Positions 29,864-41,014 are shown, numbered from the stretch's first letter. The stretch is 64,000 bases of DNA from Pseudomonas coleopterorum (GCF_900105555.1 NZ_FNTZ01000001.1:744001-808000), one strand, 5' to 3'. Made by a program: numbers and translations. The notes: generated by a model not told the origin, from the letters alone.

Positions 29864-31372
29864 TCAGGATGCGCCACCGATACCGTATTTGCGTAACCGG
29901 TTGGCAATGGCCGTATGTGACGTCTGCAGACGACTGGCCAATTGGCGGCTCGACGGGTAGCTGGGGTACAGCTTTTCCAGCAGCGCTTTTTCGTAGGCAC
30001 CCACCGCCTGCTCCAGGCTGACCACCTCACTGTCGTTGCGGTGGGTCACGCGGGTACCGGCAATATCCAGATCGCCGATATCCACCGTATTGCTTTCGCA
30101 GACGGCAGCGGCGCGAAAGATCACGTTCTGCAACTGCCGGACATTGCCCGGCCAGCGGTTGCCCAGCAAGGCAGGATAAGTGTTCGCTGTCAGTCGGCAC
30201 ATCGGCCGCTGAATCTGGGTGCAGGCCTGCTGCATGAAATAACGCGCCAGCAACAGGATGTCCTCCCCGCGCTCGCGCAGCGGCGGCACATTCAGGTTGA
30301 GCACGTTGAGGCGGTAGAACAAGTCTTCCCGAAACGCCCCTTCGGCCACCATCTGCTCCAGATTGCGGTGGGTGGCGCTGAGGATGCGCACATTGACCTT
30401 GACCTCGCGGTCGCCGCCGACCCGGCGGAAACTGCCATCGTTGAGAAAACGCAGCAGCTTGGCTTGCAGGTAAGGCGACATTTCCCCGATTTCGTCGAGG
30501 AACACCGTGCCCTGGTGGGCCAACTCCATCAGCCCCGGCTTGCCGCCTCGCTGAGCACCCGTGAAGGCGCCGGGGGCGTAGCCGAACAGCTCGCTCTCGG
30601 CGAGGTTCTCCGGCAGCGCGGCACAATTGAGGGCCAGGAACGGCGCCCCGTGGCGCGCGCTGACGGCATGGCAGGCACGTGCCACCAGTTCCTTGCCGGT
30701 GCCCGTTTCGCCCTGGATCAATAAAGGCGCATCCAGGGCCGCGACGCGCTGCGCCCGAGCTTTCAGCGCACGAATGGGTGCAGAGTCACCCAGCAGCGAA
30801 TCGAATCCCTCGGCATGGTCGTGGTGCAGGGCGGCCAGCCGTTCACCCATGCGGTTGGGCGGGTACAGCGTCAGCAAGGCACCTGCGTCGGTGATGGGTG
30901 TGGCATCGAGCAGCAGCGTCTGGCCATTCAGGTTGACCTCGCGCAGCGGCAGTCGGAACCCCTGTTCCAACAGAGAACCGAGCAGGGCCGGATCGGCGAA
31001 CAGATCGCCCACCGACTGCCCGGCCGGCTCGCGACCATACAGCTCGACCAAGGCCGGGTTGGCCAGCAGAACATTGCCGGCACTGTCCAGCGCCAGCACT
31101 GGATCGGCCATGGCAGCCAGCAGAGCTTCGAGCTGCAGATGCCGGCGCTGTCCGGGCAGAATGTCGACCACACGCACGTCTTCCACGCCCTTTACCCGGA
31201 ACAGGGCATCGTGCAGCTCTTCCAGGACCAGCGGGCTGAGCGTCGGTGCATCGATGTAGACGTTGGGTGGGACCATCTCGACGGCATCGAGGTTGAGATT
31301 GCGAGCGCCAAGCAATGCCAGCACTTCCTGGGTGATGCCGACACGGTCGATGAAGCTGACGTGGATACGCAT
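29864..31372 (-). CDS. gcsR: GcsR/TyrR-type sigma-54 enhancer-binding activator of glycine cleavage
   Basis: A 502-residue TyrR-family regulator. Order of domains: N-terminal ACT (1-75, MRIHVSFIDRVGITQEVLAL), PAS (about 80-190), AAA+ ATPase (about 205-430) with Walker A GETGTGKE, the sigma-54 contact loop GAFTGA, Walker B FLDEIGEM and the R-finger region, then a C-terminal helix-turn-helix (SSRQLASRLQTSHTAIANRL). An intact GAFTGA means it should activate RpoN promoters, unlike E. coli TyrR. ATG 31372 is chosen. It lies next to gcvHPT and a sigma-54 promoter, which favours GcsR over the aromatic regulator PhhR; PhhR remains possible. Confidence 0.85.
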   Translation of the reverse strand: MRIHVSFIDRVGITQEVLALLGARNLNLDAVEMVPPNVYIDAPTLSPLVLEELHDALFRVKGVEDVRVVDILPGQRRHLQLEALLAAMADPVLALDSAGNVLLANPALVELYGREPAGQSVGDLFADPALLGSLLEQGFRLPLREVNLNGQTLLLDATPITDAGALLTLYPPNRMGERLAALHHDHAEGFDSLLGDSAPIRALKARAQRVAALDAPLLIQGETGTGKELVARACHAVSARHGAPFLALNCAALPENLAESELFGYAPGAFTGAQRGGKPGLMELAHQGTVFLDEIGEMSPYLQAKLLRFLNDGSFRRVGGDREVKVNVRILSATHRNLEQMVAEGAFREDLFYRLNVLNLNVPPLRERGEDILLLARYFMQQACTQIQRPMCRLTANTYPALLGNRWPGNVRQLQNVIFRAAAVCESNTVDIGDLDIAGTRVTHRNDSEVVSLEQAVGAYEKALLEKLYPSYPSSRQLASRLQTSHTAIANRLRKYGIGGAS

Positions 31373-31450
31373 GGGTTTCGTGCATTCTGGACAGCGGAGG
31401 CAGGCAGTATGCCTTGCCATGGCTCAAAGCTGTAGGGCCGAGGCTGTGGG

Positions 31451-31852
31451 TCAGCGCTCGGCAGTGACGCGTTCGGGTCGCGACCAGATCCACAGGTTGA
31501 CCAGCACCATGCCCGCGATGGCGGCGTAGACCGGCCAGTGTTGCTTGAGGGTGAACCACATCACCAGCGAGCAGATCACCATGCTGACGGTGGCGCTGAC
31601 CTTGGTCCGGCGGGTGATCACCTTGCCATTGCGCCAGTTGTGCAGCATGGGGCCGAACAGCTTGTGGTTCTCCAGCCAGGCGCTGAGCCGCGGCGAGCTT
31701 TTGGTTGCCGCCCACGCGGCCAGCAGGATGAACTCGGTGGTGGGCAACCCCGGCACCACGATCGCGATCAGCCCGATGATCAGGCTGGTATAGGCGAGCA
31801 GGCCGTAAAGCACGCGGGCCATCTTTGAGGGGAGCGGGCGAGGGTTGTCCAT
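31451..31852 (-). CDS. YbaN/DUF454-family inner-membrane protein
   Basis: A 133-residue membrane protein of the YbaN (DUF454) family. It has two hydrophobic pairs: LYGLLAYTSLIIGLIAIVVP near 12-31 followed by LPTTEFILLAAWAATKSS, and a second pair near 75-120. The PGLPTTEF(I/L) motif is the family mark. Function is unknown. The start is uncertain: MDNPRP at 31852 has GGA about 6 nt upstream; MELMDN at 31861 and a TTG at 31876 overlapping the hemO stop are alternatives. It directly follows hemO and is likely cotranscribed, an arrangement I recall in other Pseudomonas. Confidence 0.85.
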   Translation of the reverse strand: MDNPRPLPSKMARVLYGLLAYTSLIIGLIAIVVPGLPTTEFILLAAWAATKSSPRLSAWLENHKLFGPMLHNWRNGKVITRRTKVSATVSMVICSLVMWFTLKQHWPVYAAIAGMVLVNLWIWSRPERVTAER

Positions 31853-31872
31853 GAGTTCCATACAGTCGGGTT

Positions 31873-32490
31873 TCAAGCCGGCGCCGTGTCCCGATGATCG
31901 GCGTAGGTGTGTTGCAGCAGCACCTGCAAGCGCGCGAACGCGTCGTTGGCCGCCTGGTCGGCTTCCGCTTCTTCGCTCGGGCTGAAGGGCAGGGCATCGA
32001 AAATTGCGTTGAAGGCTTTCCAGCCCCTGCCGCGTCCGCCTTCGGGTTCGGCCAGATGACGAGCACCGAAACTCTCCGTGTAGCCCAGGGCGTTGGCCCG
32101 CTTGATCAGGATAGCGGCGCCGAGTTTAGACCCTTCGGAGACACGAATCCAGGTCAGCGCCGTCGCCCGGCTGGGCTCGCTGAGGGCGCCCGGAACAGGT
32201 TGCGGAATGGCCACGCCCAGATCGATCAGGTCGGCCTTGGCCGCCTCTGCGCGGCAGCGCCCGGGCAGGTCGGGAAACAAGGCGATCAGGGCGGGATCGT
32301 TGTACAGGTGCTGCAGCTCCGACTGGAACAGGTACTGCATCTGAAGAAAACGCGCATAGCTTTCCGGCGTATCGAAGGGGGCGTAGCGGGCCACGGTATT
32401 TTCCAGGCTGTCGTGCAACGCCTGGCTGATCGCGCGCAAGCGGGCGGAGCGCAGTGGGGCGTGGTCCTGAGTGTGCTCGGTGACGGTCAT
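31873..32490 (-). CDS. hemO: heme oxygenase (biliverdin-producing), HemO/PigA-like
   Basis: A bacterial heme oxygenase releasing iron from heme as biliverdin and CO. The 205-residue product has the proximal His at 26 in LHDSLEN, the position known for PigA/HemO, and the distal helix region with TWIRVSEGSKLGAAILIKRA near 113-132, which contains the family Gly and Lys residues. It follows the TonB receptor gene with 113 bp between, where the receptor's terminator lies, and precedes the YbaN-like gene. Its own promoter may lie in that gap. Iron-responsive expression is likely but no perfect Fur box was seen in the gap. Confidence 0.92.
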   Translation of the reverse strand: MTVTEHTQDHAPLRSARLRAISQALHDSLENTVARYAPFDTPESYARFLQMQYLFQSELQHLYNDPALIALFPDLPGRCRAEAAKADLIDLGVAIPQPVPGALSEPSRATALTWIRVSEGSKLGAAILIKRANALGYTESFGARHLAEPEGGRGRGWKAFNAIFDALPFSPSEEAEADQAANDAFARLQVLLQHTYADHRDTAPA

Positions 32491-32552
32491 TGCGAATTCC
32501 TTGAAAAATGCGGTGCTGTGTAGACGAGACGAATCGACTCACAGCGGACCGT

Positions 32553-32598
32553 AAAAAAATCCCACCACAGGGGCAGCGGTTATCTGCCCCTACAGTGC
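32553..32598 (-). terminator. imperfect terminator after the TonB receptor gene
   Basis: On the minus strand CACTGTAGGGGCAG, a short loop and CTGCCCCTGTGGTG form a stem with a 3-nt internal mismatch, followed by GGATTTTTTT. The outer CAC/GTG pairs bring the T-run close to the stem. It may partly stop transcription before hemO. Confidence 0.7.
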
Positions 32599-32603
32599 CA
32601 TTA

Positions 32604-35162
32604 TCAGATGTCCCAAACCAGATTGATCGCGAAATTACGACCGGGAGCCGTGAGACGGTCGAGGTTGGCGGGTGATGTCACCGCCGCTTCGCCCACCCCG
32701 TCATAACTGCGTACGTCGTCCCATAGCCAGTATTTCTTGTCGGTGAGGTTGTACAGGCCGGCGTTGACGGTGACGTCGTCGGTGACCTTGTAGTAACCGG
32801 CCAGGTCGAGGATGCCGAAACCAGGCGTTTTGAACACGCCGCTGCCGTCTGGCGACTTGAACGCGCTGCTGTCCACTCGGTTCTGCCGCTTGACCAGTGT
32901 CCAGCTGAGCAGGCCGCCGTACTGCTGCTGCTCGTAACCCAGTCCGAAGACACCTTTGAGCGGATTGACGCTGTTGATCGGTTGGCCGTTGTCTTCGTTC
33001 TTGCCATGGGCGTAGGCGATGGCGCCCTGGCTGTAGAGACCTTGCGGTGCGCCGAAGCTGTCCAGGTTCAAGCGGCCCTTGAGCTCGACGCCCTTGATGG
33101 TGGCGTGCTTGATATTGTTGCTTTGGAACACCGCGGACGTCGCCCCGGGGGTGACCGCATCTTCGTTGATGAAGTCACGATACTGGTTGTAGAACACCGC
33201 GATGTCGAAAGTGCCGGCTTCGAATGTGCCGCGCAGACCGGTTTCATAGCTTCTGCTTTTCTCTGGATCCAGGTCAGGATTGGGCTGGACCGTATAGCCG
33301 GCGCCCAGGTTTTCGAAGCGACCGTACAGCGCCTTGGCCGAGGGCGTGCGGAAGCCTTCGGCATACTGCCCGTACCAAGTGTAGTGGTCATCGAAGTCGT
33401 AGGTCACGCCCAGCTTGGGCGACAACCGGTGCCAGTTCCGCTCGCTGTCGGTCACGGTGTATTCACCTGTGGGGTTGACCGTGCGCAGGAATTCATCGGT
33501 CAGGCGGGGCTTGAGCTGGGTGTAGTCATAGCGCGCGCTGGGCAGAAAGGTCCACTGGTTCCAGCGGATCTCGTCCTGGGCGAACAGGCTGTAGGTGTTG
33601 ATGGTCGGGTCGGGGAAGTCGCTGGACTTGACCAGGCGATCGGTCGAACTGTCGGCGCCGATGGAGCGGCAGCTGCCCATCACGGTCAGGCAGGTCCCGT
33701 AGCCGCTGCGCGAGCCGGTGACCTTCTGCTGACGGATGTTCGTGCCGTAGGTCAGCAGGTGATCGGTTTGTCCCACCTGAAAGGCTTTGTCCAATTGCAG
33801 GTCGAACACCCACTGGCGCTCTTTGTACAGGGTGTCACGCGCTCGCAGCACATCGCGTGCGCGCGGAACCACATAGTGCTCTTCGGTGTGCTGGTCGGTC
33901 TTGGCGATCTGGTAGTTCAGGCTCCACTTGATGTGATCGGCCACGACGCTGTCCAGGCCGAAGTCGTGGTTCAAGCCGAAGCGCTCCCGGGTGACCGTGT
34001 CATTGCCACCGCGCGATCGATAGAAATTCAGCGGGCTGCCATTGGCATACGGGCCGCCATAGGCGCTTTTCAGGTCGACATCACGGTCGTCCTTGTACTT
34101 TTCATAGGTGAGCCCGAACCGAGCGTCGTCGGCGTAGTTCCAGCCCAGCTTGGCCAGAACGTTGGTGGAGCGTACATCCTTGGGGTCGGCTGCGGTGCGG
34201 CTCAGGCCGGTAGTGTTGTGATCTGCGTGGGACTCGGTTTCATGCCCGTTGCGCTGGCTCACATGCAGCAGGGCGTCGAGGTCACCGGTACGGCCGGCCA
34301 CGGTGGCCGAGTTCAGCCAGCTCTCGTCTGCCGAGCTGTAGCCGGTCTTCAGGCGCGCGCCGATGTCCTTGCCTGGTTTGATGATGTCTTCCGGGTCCAG
34401 GGTGTAGTAGCTGACCACCCCACCGATGGCACTGCTGCCGTACAGCGACGACGCCGGCCCGCGCAGGATTTCCACGCGCTTGACGATTTCCGGGTCGACA
34501 TAGTTGCGCTCGGTTTGCGCGTAGGGGCCGTTGAAGAAGCTGTCCGGCACTTCGACGCCATCGACCTGGGTGAGGATGCGGTCGCCATCGATGCCGCGAA
34601 TGTTGTAGCCGGTGATGCCACTGCGCAGACCGGTGCCGCCCGCGGAAACGCCCGGTTCGTAGCGCACCACATCCTGAATCGTGTTGACGTTGTCACGGTC
34701 CAGCTGCATGCGGCCCTGCACGCTGACGGTGCTTGGTACGCTGTCGGCGCTCTGTTCCTGGCGGGTGGCACTGACGGTCATCTGCTGCAGGGCGATCACG
34801 GCACCCGGCGGACTGCGCTCGAGCACGACATTGTTGGCGCTGATTTTCCGGTAGCGCAGCGATGTGCCCGCGAGCAGGCGATCCAGTGCCTGTTCCGGCG
34901 TCAGGTTGCCACGTGCGCCGGGTGAGACAACGTCCCGAGCGAGCTCTGCGGGCAGTCCGACTTGCCATCCCGTCGTGGTGCTGAAGCCGTTCAAGGCCAA
35001 TGTCAGAGGTTGCTGGGCGATGCTGAAGGAGTGACTGACGCTGTTACGGGCGCTGCTTGGTGTCGGCTCTGCAGCGCTGCCCACGGCAGGCACGGCGGCC
35101 AGCAGCAGGGCAGCGGCGAGCACCGAGTGGTGGAACGTTGGACGAGTGAAACCTGTGGGCAT
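32604..35162 (-). CDS. TonB-dependent heme receptor with N-terminal signalling (STN) domain
   Basis: An 852-residue outer-membrane receptor. After a signal peptide ending AVGSAA there is an STN/secretin-like domain (about 45-115: FSIAQQPLTLALNGFS), which talks to the FecR-type anti-sigma factor. The plug follows (about 140-260; QDVVRYEPGVSAGG, GYNIRGIDGDRI, RVEILRGPASSLYG) and then the barrel ending in a C-terminal VWDI with an aromatic signature. Neighbours (FecR, ECF sigma, HemO) point to heme as ligand, as in HxuA/HasR systems. A hemoglobin/transferrin receptor is the alternative. The gene lies behind a Fur-box candidate. Confidence 0.92.
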   Translation of the reverse strand: MPTGFTRPTFHHSVLAAALLLAAVPAVGSAAEPTPSSARNSVSHSFSIAQQPLTLALNGFSTTTGWQVGLPAELARDVVSPGARGNLTPEQALDRLLAGTSLRYRKISANNVVLERSPPGAVIALQQMTVSATRQEQSADSVPSTVSVQGRMQLDRDNVNTIQDVVRYEPGVSAGGTGLRSGITGYNIRGIDGDRILTQVDGVEVPDSFFNGPYAQTERNYVDPEIVKRVEILRGPASSLYGSSAIGGVVSYYTLDPEDIIKPGKDIGARLKTGYSSADESWLNSATVAGRTGDLDALLHVSQRNGHETESHADHNTTGLSRTAADPKDVRSTNVLAKLGWNYADDARFGLTYEKYKDDRDVDLKSAYGGPYANGSPLNFYRSRGGNDTVTRERFGLNHDFGLDSVVADHIKWSLNYQIAKTDQHTEEHYVVPRARDVLRARDTLYKERQWVFDLQLDKAFQVGQTDHLLTYGTNIRQQKVTGSRSGYGTCLTVMGSCRSIGADSSTDRLVKSSDFPDPTINTYSLFAQDEIRWNQWTFLPSARYDYTQLKPRLTDEFLRTVNPTGEYTVTDSERNWHRLSPKLGVTYDFDDHYTWYGQYAEGFRTPSAKALYGRFENLGAGYTVQPNPDLDPEKSRSYETGLRGTFEAGTFDIAVFYNQYRDFINEDAVTPGATSAVFQSNNIKHATIKGVELKGRLNLDSFGAPQGLYSQGAIAYAHGKNEDNGQPINSVNPLKGVFGLGYEQQQYGGLLSWTLVKRQNRVDSSAFKSPDGSGVFKTPGFGILDLAGYYKVTDDVTVNAGLYNLTDKKYWLWDDVRSYDGVGEAAVTSPANLDRLTAPGRNFAINLVWDI

Positions 35163-35206
35163 CGAAAGCGCTCCCTGTCGCGTGTCGTTATAGTGTCGCT
35201 GATTCG

Positions 35207-35225
35207 AATGCGAATCAGTTGCATT
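35207..35225 (-). promoter_or_regulatory. candidate Fur box upstream of the TonB receptor
   Basis: AATGCGAATCAGTTGCATT matches the 19-bp Fur consensus (AATGATAATCATTATCATT) at 14 of 19 positions. A near-palindrome, CTGATTCGAATGCGAATCAG (35199-35218), overlaps it, so a second regulator could bind here too. The receptor start is 44 nt away at 35162. Confidence 0.6.
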
Positions 35226-35315
35226 GGCTATGACTAGACGGATGGGGAAGCGCTACAGCGTAAAAATAGTTATGCAGGTTATGCAGGGTGTTGGTTCATG
35301 GCACTGACGTGTCCG

Positions 35316-36254
35316 TCAGTTCAGGATGACCAGCGCCGGAAACTCCCGCACCTGTGCCGACGTCACTTGGGCCAGCGAGCGAACGACATCGAGCGGATTG
35401 TCCAGGCGGTAATTGCCGGTCACCGCCACCTGCTCGAGCTTCTTGTCGGTGTTGATGATCCACCCCGGGTAATAGCGCCGCAGTTCGGCGAGCACCTCGC
35501 CCATGGGGCAGTTCTCGAAGATCAGCCGGCCCTGGACCCAGGCCAGATCCTTCTGCGGATCGAGCCGCTCGCGCGTGCCGAACCCCTTGGGGCCGATGCG
35601 GATACTGTCTCCGGCGTTCAGGCGGACCTTCTCGTCATGGCTGGCGCTGAGGTCGACGTTGCCGCGCTGCACTCGCACTTGCGCCTGGCCATCGTGGTAG
35701 CTCACGGCGAAGGCGCTGTCGAGCACATCGGCACGCACCGGGCCGGCTCGCACCTGCAACGGTTGTTGGCGGCTGGGCGGCACCTCGAAAAACGCTTCGC
35801 CTTCGTACAGGCGCGCGTTGCGTTGGCGGGTGTCGATTCGGCTGGAAAAGGCCGAATCGGTGTTGAGCAGCACCTTGGAGCCGTCCTCCAGTTCCAGGTG
35901 CTGGCGTTCGCCGACCTGGGTCAGATGAGCGGCCTGTACGCGCAGCGGCAGCTGGGGGAAATTGAGTACACCGACCACCAGCATCGCGGCTGTGGCGAGA
36001 GGTTTCCAATGCCGCCGCCACGCCGGCGTTCGGCGCTGCGTTTGCATGGCCACGGCGGCGTCCTGCACCGGCGCCCCGTGCCACACGGCGCGGGCTTGCT
36101 CGAACGCAGCGGCATGTTCGGGGTCGGCCAGCAGCCAGGTCTCGAATGCCCTCTGCTCGGCGGGGTCGGCGCAGGGCTGAACGATCAGCCAATCGATGGC
36201 TTGCTCCATGACGGGCGTCAATGGCGCCTGTTCTGGTGAATGCTGCCGGTTCAC
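35316..36254 (-). CDS. FecR-family anti-sigma factor (heme signalling)
   Basis: A 312-residue inner-membrane sigma regulator. It has an N-terminal cytoplasmic DUF4880-like domain (1-80: WLIVQPCADPAEQRAFETWL and further), one membrane helix near 88-104 (LATAAMLVVGVLNFP), and a periplasmic FecR domain (about 120-230, GERQHLELEDGSKVLLNTDS) with a C-terminal domain that contacts the receptor's STN domain. It overlaps the sigma factor gene by 4 nt (ATGA). Heme bound at the receptor should release the partner sigma factor. The equivalent of HxuR in P. aeruginosa. Confidence 0.9.
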   Translation of the reverse strand: MNRQHSPEQAPLTPVMEQAIDWLIVQPCADPAEQRAFETWLLADPEHAAAFEQARAVWHGAPVQDAAVAMQTQRRTPAWRRHWKPLATAAMLVVGVLNFPQLPLRVQAAHLTQVGERQHLELEDGSKVLLNTDSAFSSRIDTRQRNARLYEGEAFFEVPPSRQQPLQVRAGPVRADVLDSAFAVSYHDGQAQVRVQRGNVDLSASHDEKVRLNAGDSIRIGPKGFGTRERLDPQKDLAWVQGRLIFENCPMGEVLAELRRYYPGWIINTDKKLEQVAVTGNYRLDNPLDVVRSLAQVTSAQVREFPALVILN

Positions 36255-36772
36255 GGGTGTTGCTCCAGGCGCTGTGCGACGCCGATGCAGATCGCCATGA
36301 TCAATTTCAATTCCTTCTGTATGGTGCTTGCCGAGACGTGCAGTTCCTCGGCAATTTCCACATAACTGCTGCCATGCACTCGGCTCAATATGAAAATGCG
36401 CTGCTGGCGCGGCGTCAGTCGGCCAAGGCTCAGGGTCAGCCTGGCCAGCAGGCGCTCGGCATGAGCCGCCTCATCTGGAGTGCTGCTCACTGCTGCAATG
36501 CTTTGTAGCACGTCGAGGGGCACATCTTCGACCATGGTCCGCTCCTGCACCCGCCGTGAGCGCAGATAATCCAGTGCCAGATTGCGCGCTGTCTGGAACA
36601 CGAAAGGTTCGAGATGCTCGATGGGGCGCTCGCCCAGGGCACGGTTGACCCTCAGGTAGGTTTCCTGAAGCAGGTCTTCGGCGGTGCTGGGGTTGCGTAC
36701 CATGCGCTGAAGGGTGCGCAGCAGACTCAAGCGTTGGGAGAGGAAAACGGAATTGAAGCGTGATTGACTCAC
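36251..36772 (-). CDS. ECF-type RNA polymerase sigma factor (FecI-like)
   Basis: A 173-residue extracytoplasmic-function sigma factor. Region 2 contains NPSTAEDLLQETYLRV near 27-42 and FVFQTARNLALDYLRSRR near 57-74; region 4 contains LTPRQQRIFILSRVHGSSYVEIAEELHVSASTIQKELKLIM near 119-159, here split as a helix-turn-helix around VSASTIQKEL. It is the iron-starvation FecI subgroup. It should drive the TonB receptor and itself is preceded by a palindromic Fur-box candidate. The equivalent of HxuI in P. aeruginosa. Confidence 0.92.
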   Translation of the reverse strand: MSQSRFNSVFLSQRLSLLRTLQRMVRNPSTAEDLLQETYLRVNRALGERPIEHLEPFVFQTARNLALDYLRSRRVQERTMVEDVPLDVLQSIAAVSSTPDEAAHAERLLARLTLSLGRLTPRQQRIFILSRVHGSSYVEIAEELHVSASTIQKELKLIMAICIGVAQRLEQHP

Positions 36773-36794
36773 GGAAGTGCCCGACCGGAAAGCA

Positions 36795-36819
36795 GCAGAT
36801 GATAATGCTTCTCATCTGC
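36795..36819 (-). promoter_or_regulatory. candidate Fur box upstream of the ECF sigma gene
   Basis: GCAGATGA and TCATCTGC form a perfect 8-bp inverted repeat around TAATGCTTC. The inner GATAATGCTTCTCATCTGC (36801-36819) matches GATAATGATAATCATTATC at 13 of 19 positions. The sigma start is 23 nt away at 36772, so bound Fur would block transcription. Confidence 0.65.
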
Positions 36820-36855
36820 TCATCTAGTCAAGTCGCGATCTTTGCAGGAGGTATC

Positions 36856-36889
36856 GCGGCTGGAGACGGCATCAACCATATCCAGCCGC
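36856..36889 (-). other. hairpin just downstream of gap
   Basis: GCGGCTGGA and TCCAGCCGC are perfect 9-bp arms around AGACGGCATCAACCAT-like sequence, 9 nt after the gap stop. No T-run follows on the minus strand, so it would protect the mRNA end or act with Rho rather than terminate alone. Confidence 0.6.
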
Positions 36890-36897
36890 TATGGGGC

Positions 36898-37899
36898 TTA
36901 CTTGGCGTTGATCAGCGCCAGGCAGTTGTCCAGCATGCGATTCGAGAAGCCCCACTCGTTGTCGTACCAGGCCATGACCTTGACCAGCTTGCCGTTGACC
37001 TTGGTGTGGTTGGCATCGAAGATCGACGACAGCGGGTTGTGGTTGAAGTCGGTGGAAACCAGCGGCAGGGTGTTGTAACCCAGCACCTTGGACTGCTCGG
37101 CGGCCGCCTGCATCAGCGCATTGATTTCGTCACGGCTGACTTGGCGCGACAGGTTCAGGGTCAGGTCGACCAGCGATACGTTGATCACCGGGACGCGTAC
37201 CGCCATGCCGGTCAGTTTGCCGGCAAGTTCGGGCAGCACCAGGCCTACTGCCTCGGCAGCACCGGTCTTGCTGGGGATCATCGACTGGGTGGCCGAGCGC
37301 GCGCGGTAGGGGTCGCTGTGGTACACGTCGATCAGGTTCTGGTCGTTGGTGTAGGCATGGATCGTGGTCATCAAACCCTGCTCGATGCCCAGTTCGCGGT
37401 GCAGTACCTGGGCAACCGGCGCCAGGCAGTTGGTGGTGCACGAGGCGTTGGAGATCACCTCGTGGGACTGGCGCAGCACTTCATGGTTGACGCCATAGAC
37501 CACCGTGGCGTCGGCGCCCTTGGCCGGGGCCGAGATGATCACCTTGCGCGCGCCAGCGGTCAGATGCGCCGCAGCCTTCTCACGGTCGGTGAACAGGCCG
37601 GTGCATTCGAACACCACGTCGATGTTCTCGGCCTTCCACGGCAGCTCGGCCGGGTTGCGGATGGCGCTCACCGAAATGCGATCGCCATTGACCGTCAGGC
37701 CTTCCTTGTCGTGCTCCACCGTGCCGTCGAAGGTGCCATGCACCGTGTCGTACTTGAGCAGGTGGGCGTTGATCGCGCTGTCGCCCAGGTCGTTGATGGC
37801 GACGACTTGCAGGTCCTGGCGGTAGCCTTGGGTATAGAGTGCCCGCAGGACGTTGCGGCCGATGCGGCCAAAACCGTTGATAGCTATACGAATGGTCAT
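36898..37899 (-). CDS. gap: glyceraldehyde-3-phosphate dehydrogenase, type I
   Basis: Oxidises glyceraldehyde-3-phosphate to 1,3-bisphosphoglycerate with NAD(P), taking up the triose from Entner-Doudoroff cleavage. The 333-residue product opens with the Rossmann motif [16 protein letters not shown] at 7-22 and has the catalytic Cys154 in NASCTTNC. The C-terminal [13 protein letters not shown] is complete. It diverges from edd with two HexR-type sites between, as in other Pseudomonas where gap-1 belongs to the HexR regulon. The start ATG 37899 has AGGAATC upstream. Confidence 0.96.
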   Translation of the reverse strand: MTIRIAINGFGRIGRNVLRALYTQGYRQDLQVVAINDLGDSAINAHLLKYDTVHGTFDGTVEHDKEGLTVNGDRISVSAIRNPAELPWKAENIDVVFECTGLFTDREKAAAHLTAGARKVIISAPAKGADATVVYGVNHEVLRQSHEVISNASCTTNCLAPVAQVLHRELGIEQGLMTTIHAYTNDQNLIDVYHSDPYRARSATQSMIPSKTGAAEAVGLVLPELAGKLTGMAVRVPVINVSLVDLTLNLSRQVSRDEINALMQAAAEQSKVLGYNTLPLVSTDFNHNPLSSIFDANHTKVNGKLVKVMAWYDNEWGFSNRMLDNCLALINAK

Positions 37900-37974
37900 G
37901 AGTGATTCCTGTAATCAGATTGGGTGATTCCCCTTGGATCAGGTCCGGGCAAGCAGGTCACGTAATCTGTTTTG

Positions 37975-37989
37975 TTGTTGGAATTACAA
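37975..37989. promoter_or_regulatory. HexR operator candidate, gap side
   Basis: TTGT-TGGAATT-ACAA is an exact fit to the HexR pattern TTGT-N7/8-ACAA known in P. putida. It lies 76 bp upstream of the gap start. Confidence 0.75.
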
Positions 37990-38036
37990 GATTATTCGCA
38001 TAGAAATAGAAAACAAGCCTTTTTAGTGGCAATATT

Positions 38037-38051
38037 TTGTTCTATCTACAA
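38037..38051. promoter_or_regulatory. HexR operator candidate, edd side
   Basis: TTGT-TCTATCT-ACAA is a second exact HexR match, 48 bp from the first and 122 bp upstream of the edd start. Confidence 0.75.
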
Positions 38052-38172
38052 CGAGTGACCGGTACAACCCTTCCTTCACATCGATTCTGCCTGCAGGGCT
38101 TTGAGCCCTGGCACAGGTCGTAGTTCGGACAGAGTGTTGCAGAGGTCGCCCCCAAAGCCTGGAGTTCTTCAC

Positions 38173-39995
<1,823 letters not shown>

Positions 39996-39999
<4 letters not shown>

Positions 40000-40949
40000 C
40001 ACTCGCCCTCATTGGCGATATTGGCGGTACCAACGCACGTTTCGCCATCTGGGAGAATGACGCATTGCATTCGGTCCGGGTCTTCGCGACGGCGGACTAC
40101 ACCAGCCCCGAGCACGCAATCGGCGTGTACATGGCCGACCTCAAACTGCAAAAAGGCGATATCGGCGCCGCGTGCCTGGCGGTGGCCGGCCCGGTGGACG
40201 GTGACGAATTTCGCTTCACCAACAGCCATTGGCGCCTGAGCCGCAAGGCGTTCTGCCAGACTTTGCAGGTGGGCCACCTGCTGCTGATCAACGATTTCAC
40301 GGCCATGGCCTTGGGCATGACCCGCCTGCAGCCCGACGAGTATCAGCTGGTGTGCGAAGGGGAGGCCGACCCTGCACGTCCGGCCGTGGTCATCGGTCCG
40401 GGCACCGGCCTGGGCGTGGGCACCTTGATCGGCCTGCGCAACGGCTGGATGGCGCTGCCGGGAGAGGGCGGCCATGTCGACCTGCCCGTCGGCAGCCCCC
40501 GCGAAGCTCAACTGCGGGCGCACATCGAAGCACAGATCGGTCACGTCAGTGCCGAAACGATTCTGAGCGGTGGCGGCTTGTTGAGGTTGTATCAAACTGT
40601 GTGCGAAGTGGACGGCCACGAACCATCCTGCGACTCACCTGCGCAAGTCACCGAAGCCGGTCTGGCCGGCGATCCCGTCGCCCGCGAAACCCTGGAGCAA
40701 TTCTGTCGCTTTCTCGGCCGAGTGGCGGGCAACAATGTGCTGACCGTGGGCGGTCGCGGCGGTGTGTACATCGTCGGCGGCGTGATCCCGCGCTTCCTGG
40801 ATATCTTCATGCAGAGCGGTTTCGCCGAGAGCTTCGCCGACAAGGGCTGCATGAGCGATTACTTCAAGGGCATTCCCGTGTGGGTGGTCACGGCCGAGTT
40901 CTCCGGACTGCTGGGCGCTGGCGTGGCCTTGCAACAGGCGCAAGCTTGA
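39996..40949 (+). CDS. glk: glucokinase
   Basis: ATP-dependent phosphorylation of glucose. The 317-residue product is of the bacterial ROK-independent glucokinase family: phosphate-1 loop [15 protein letters not shown] near 4-18, [16 protein letters not shown] near 62-77, catalytic NDFTAMALG near 101-109, [15 protein letters not shown] near 133-147 and the [10 protein letters not shown] block near 157-166. It overlaps edd (ATGA), so the two are translationally coupled. The intergenic hairpin GCCGGG/CCCGGC at 40974-40993 lies before gltR. Confidence 0.96.
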
Positions 40950-41014
40950 GCGTTTAATCAGCCCTTGAAAAAAGCCGGGCGTATCGACCCGGCAATGACA
41001 ACAAGGACGCCCAC

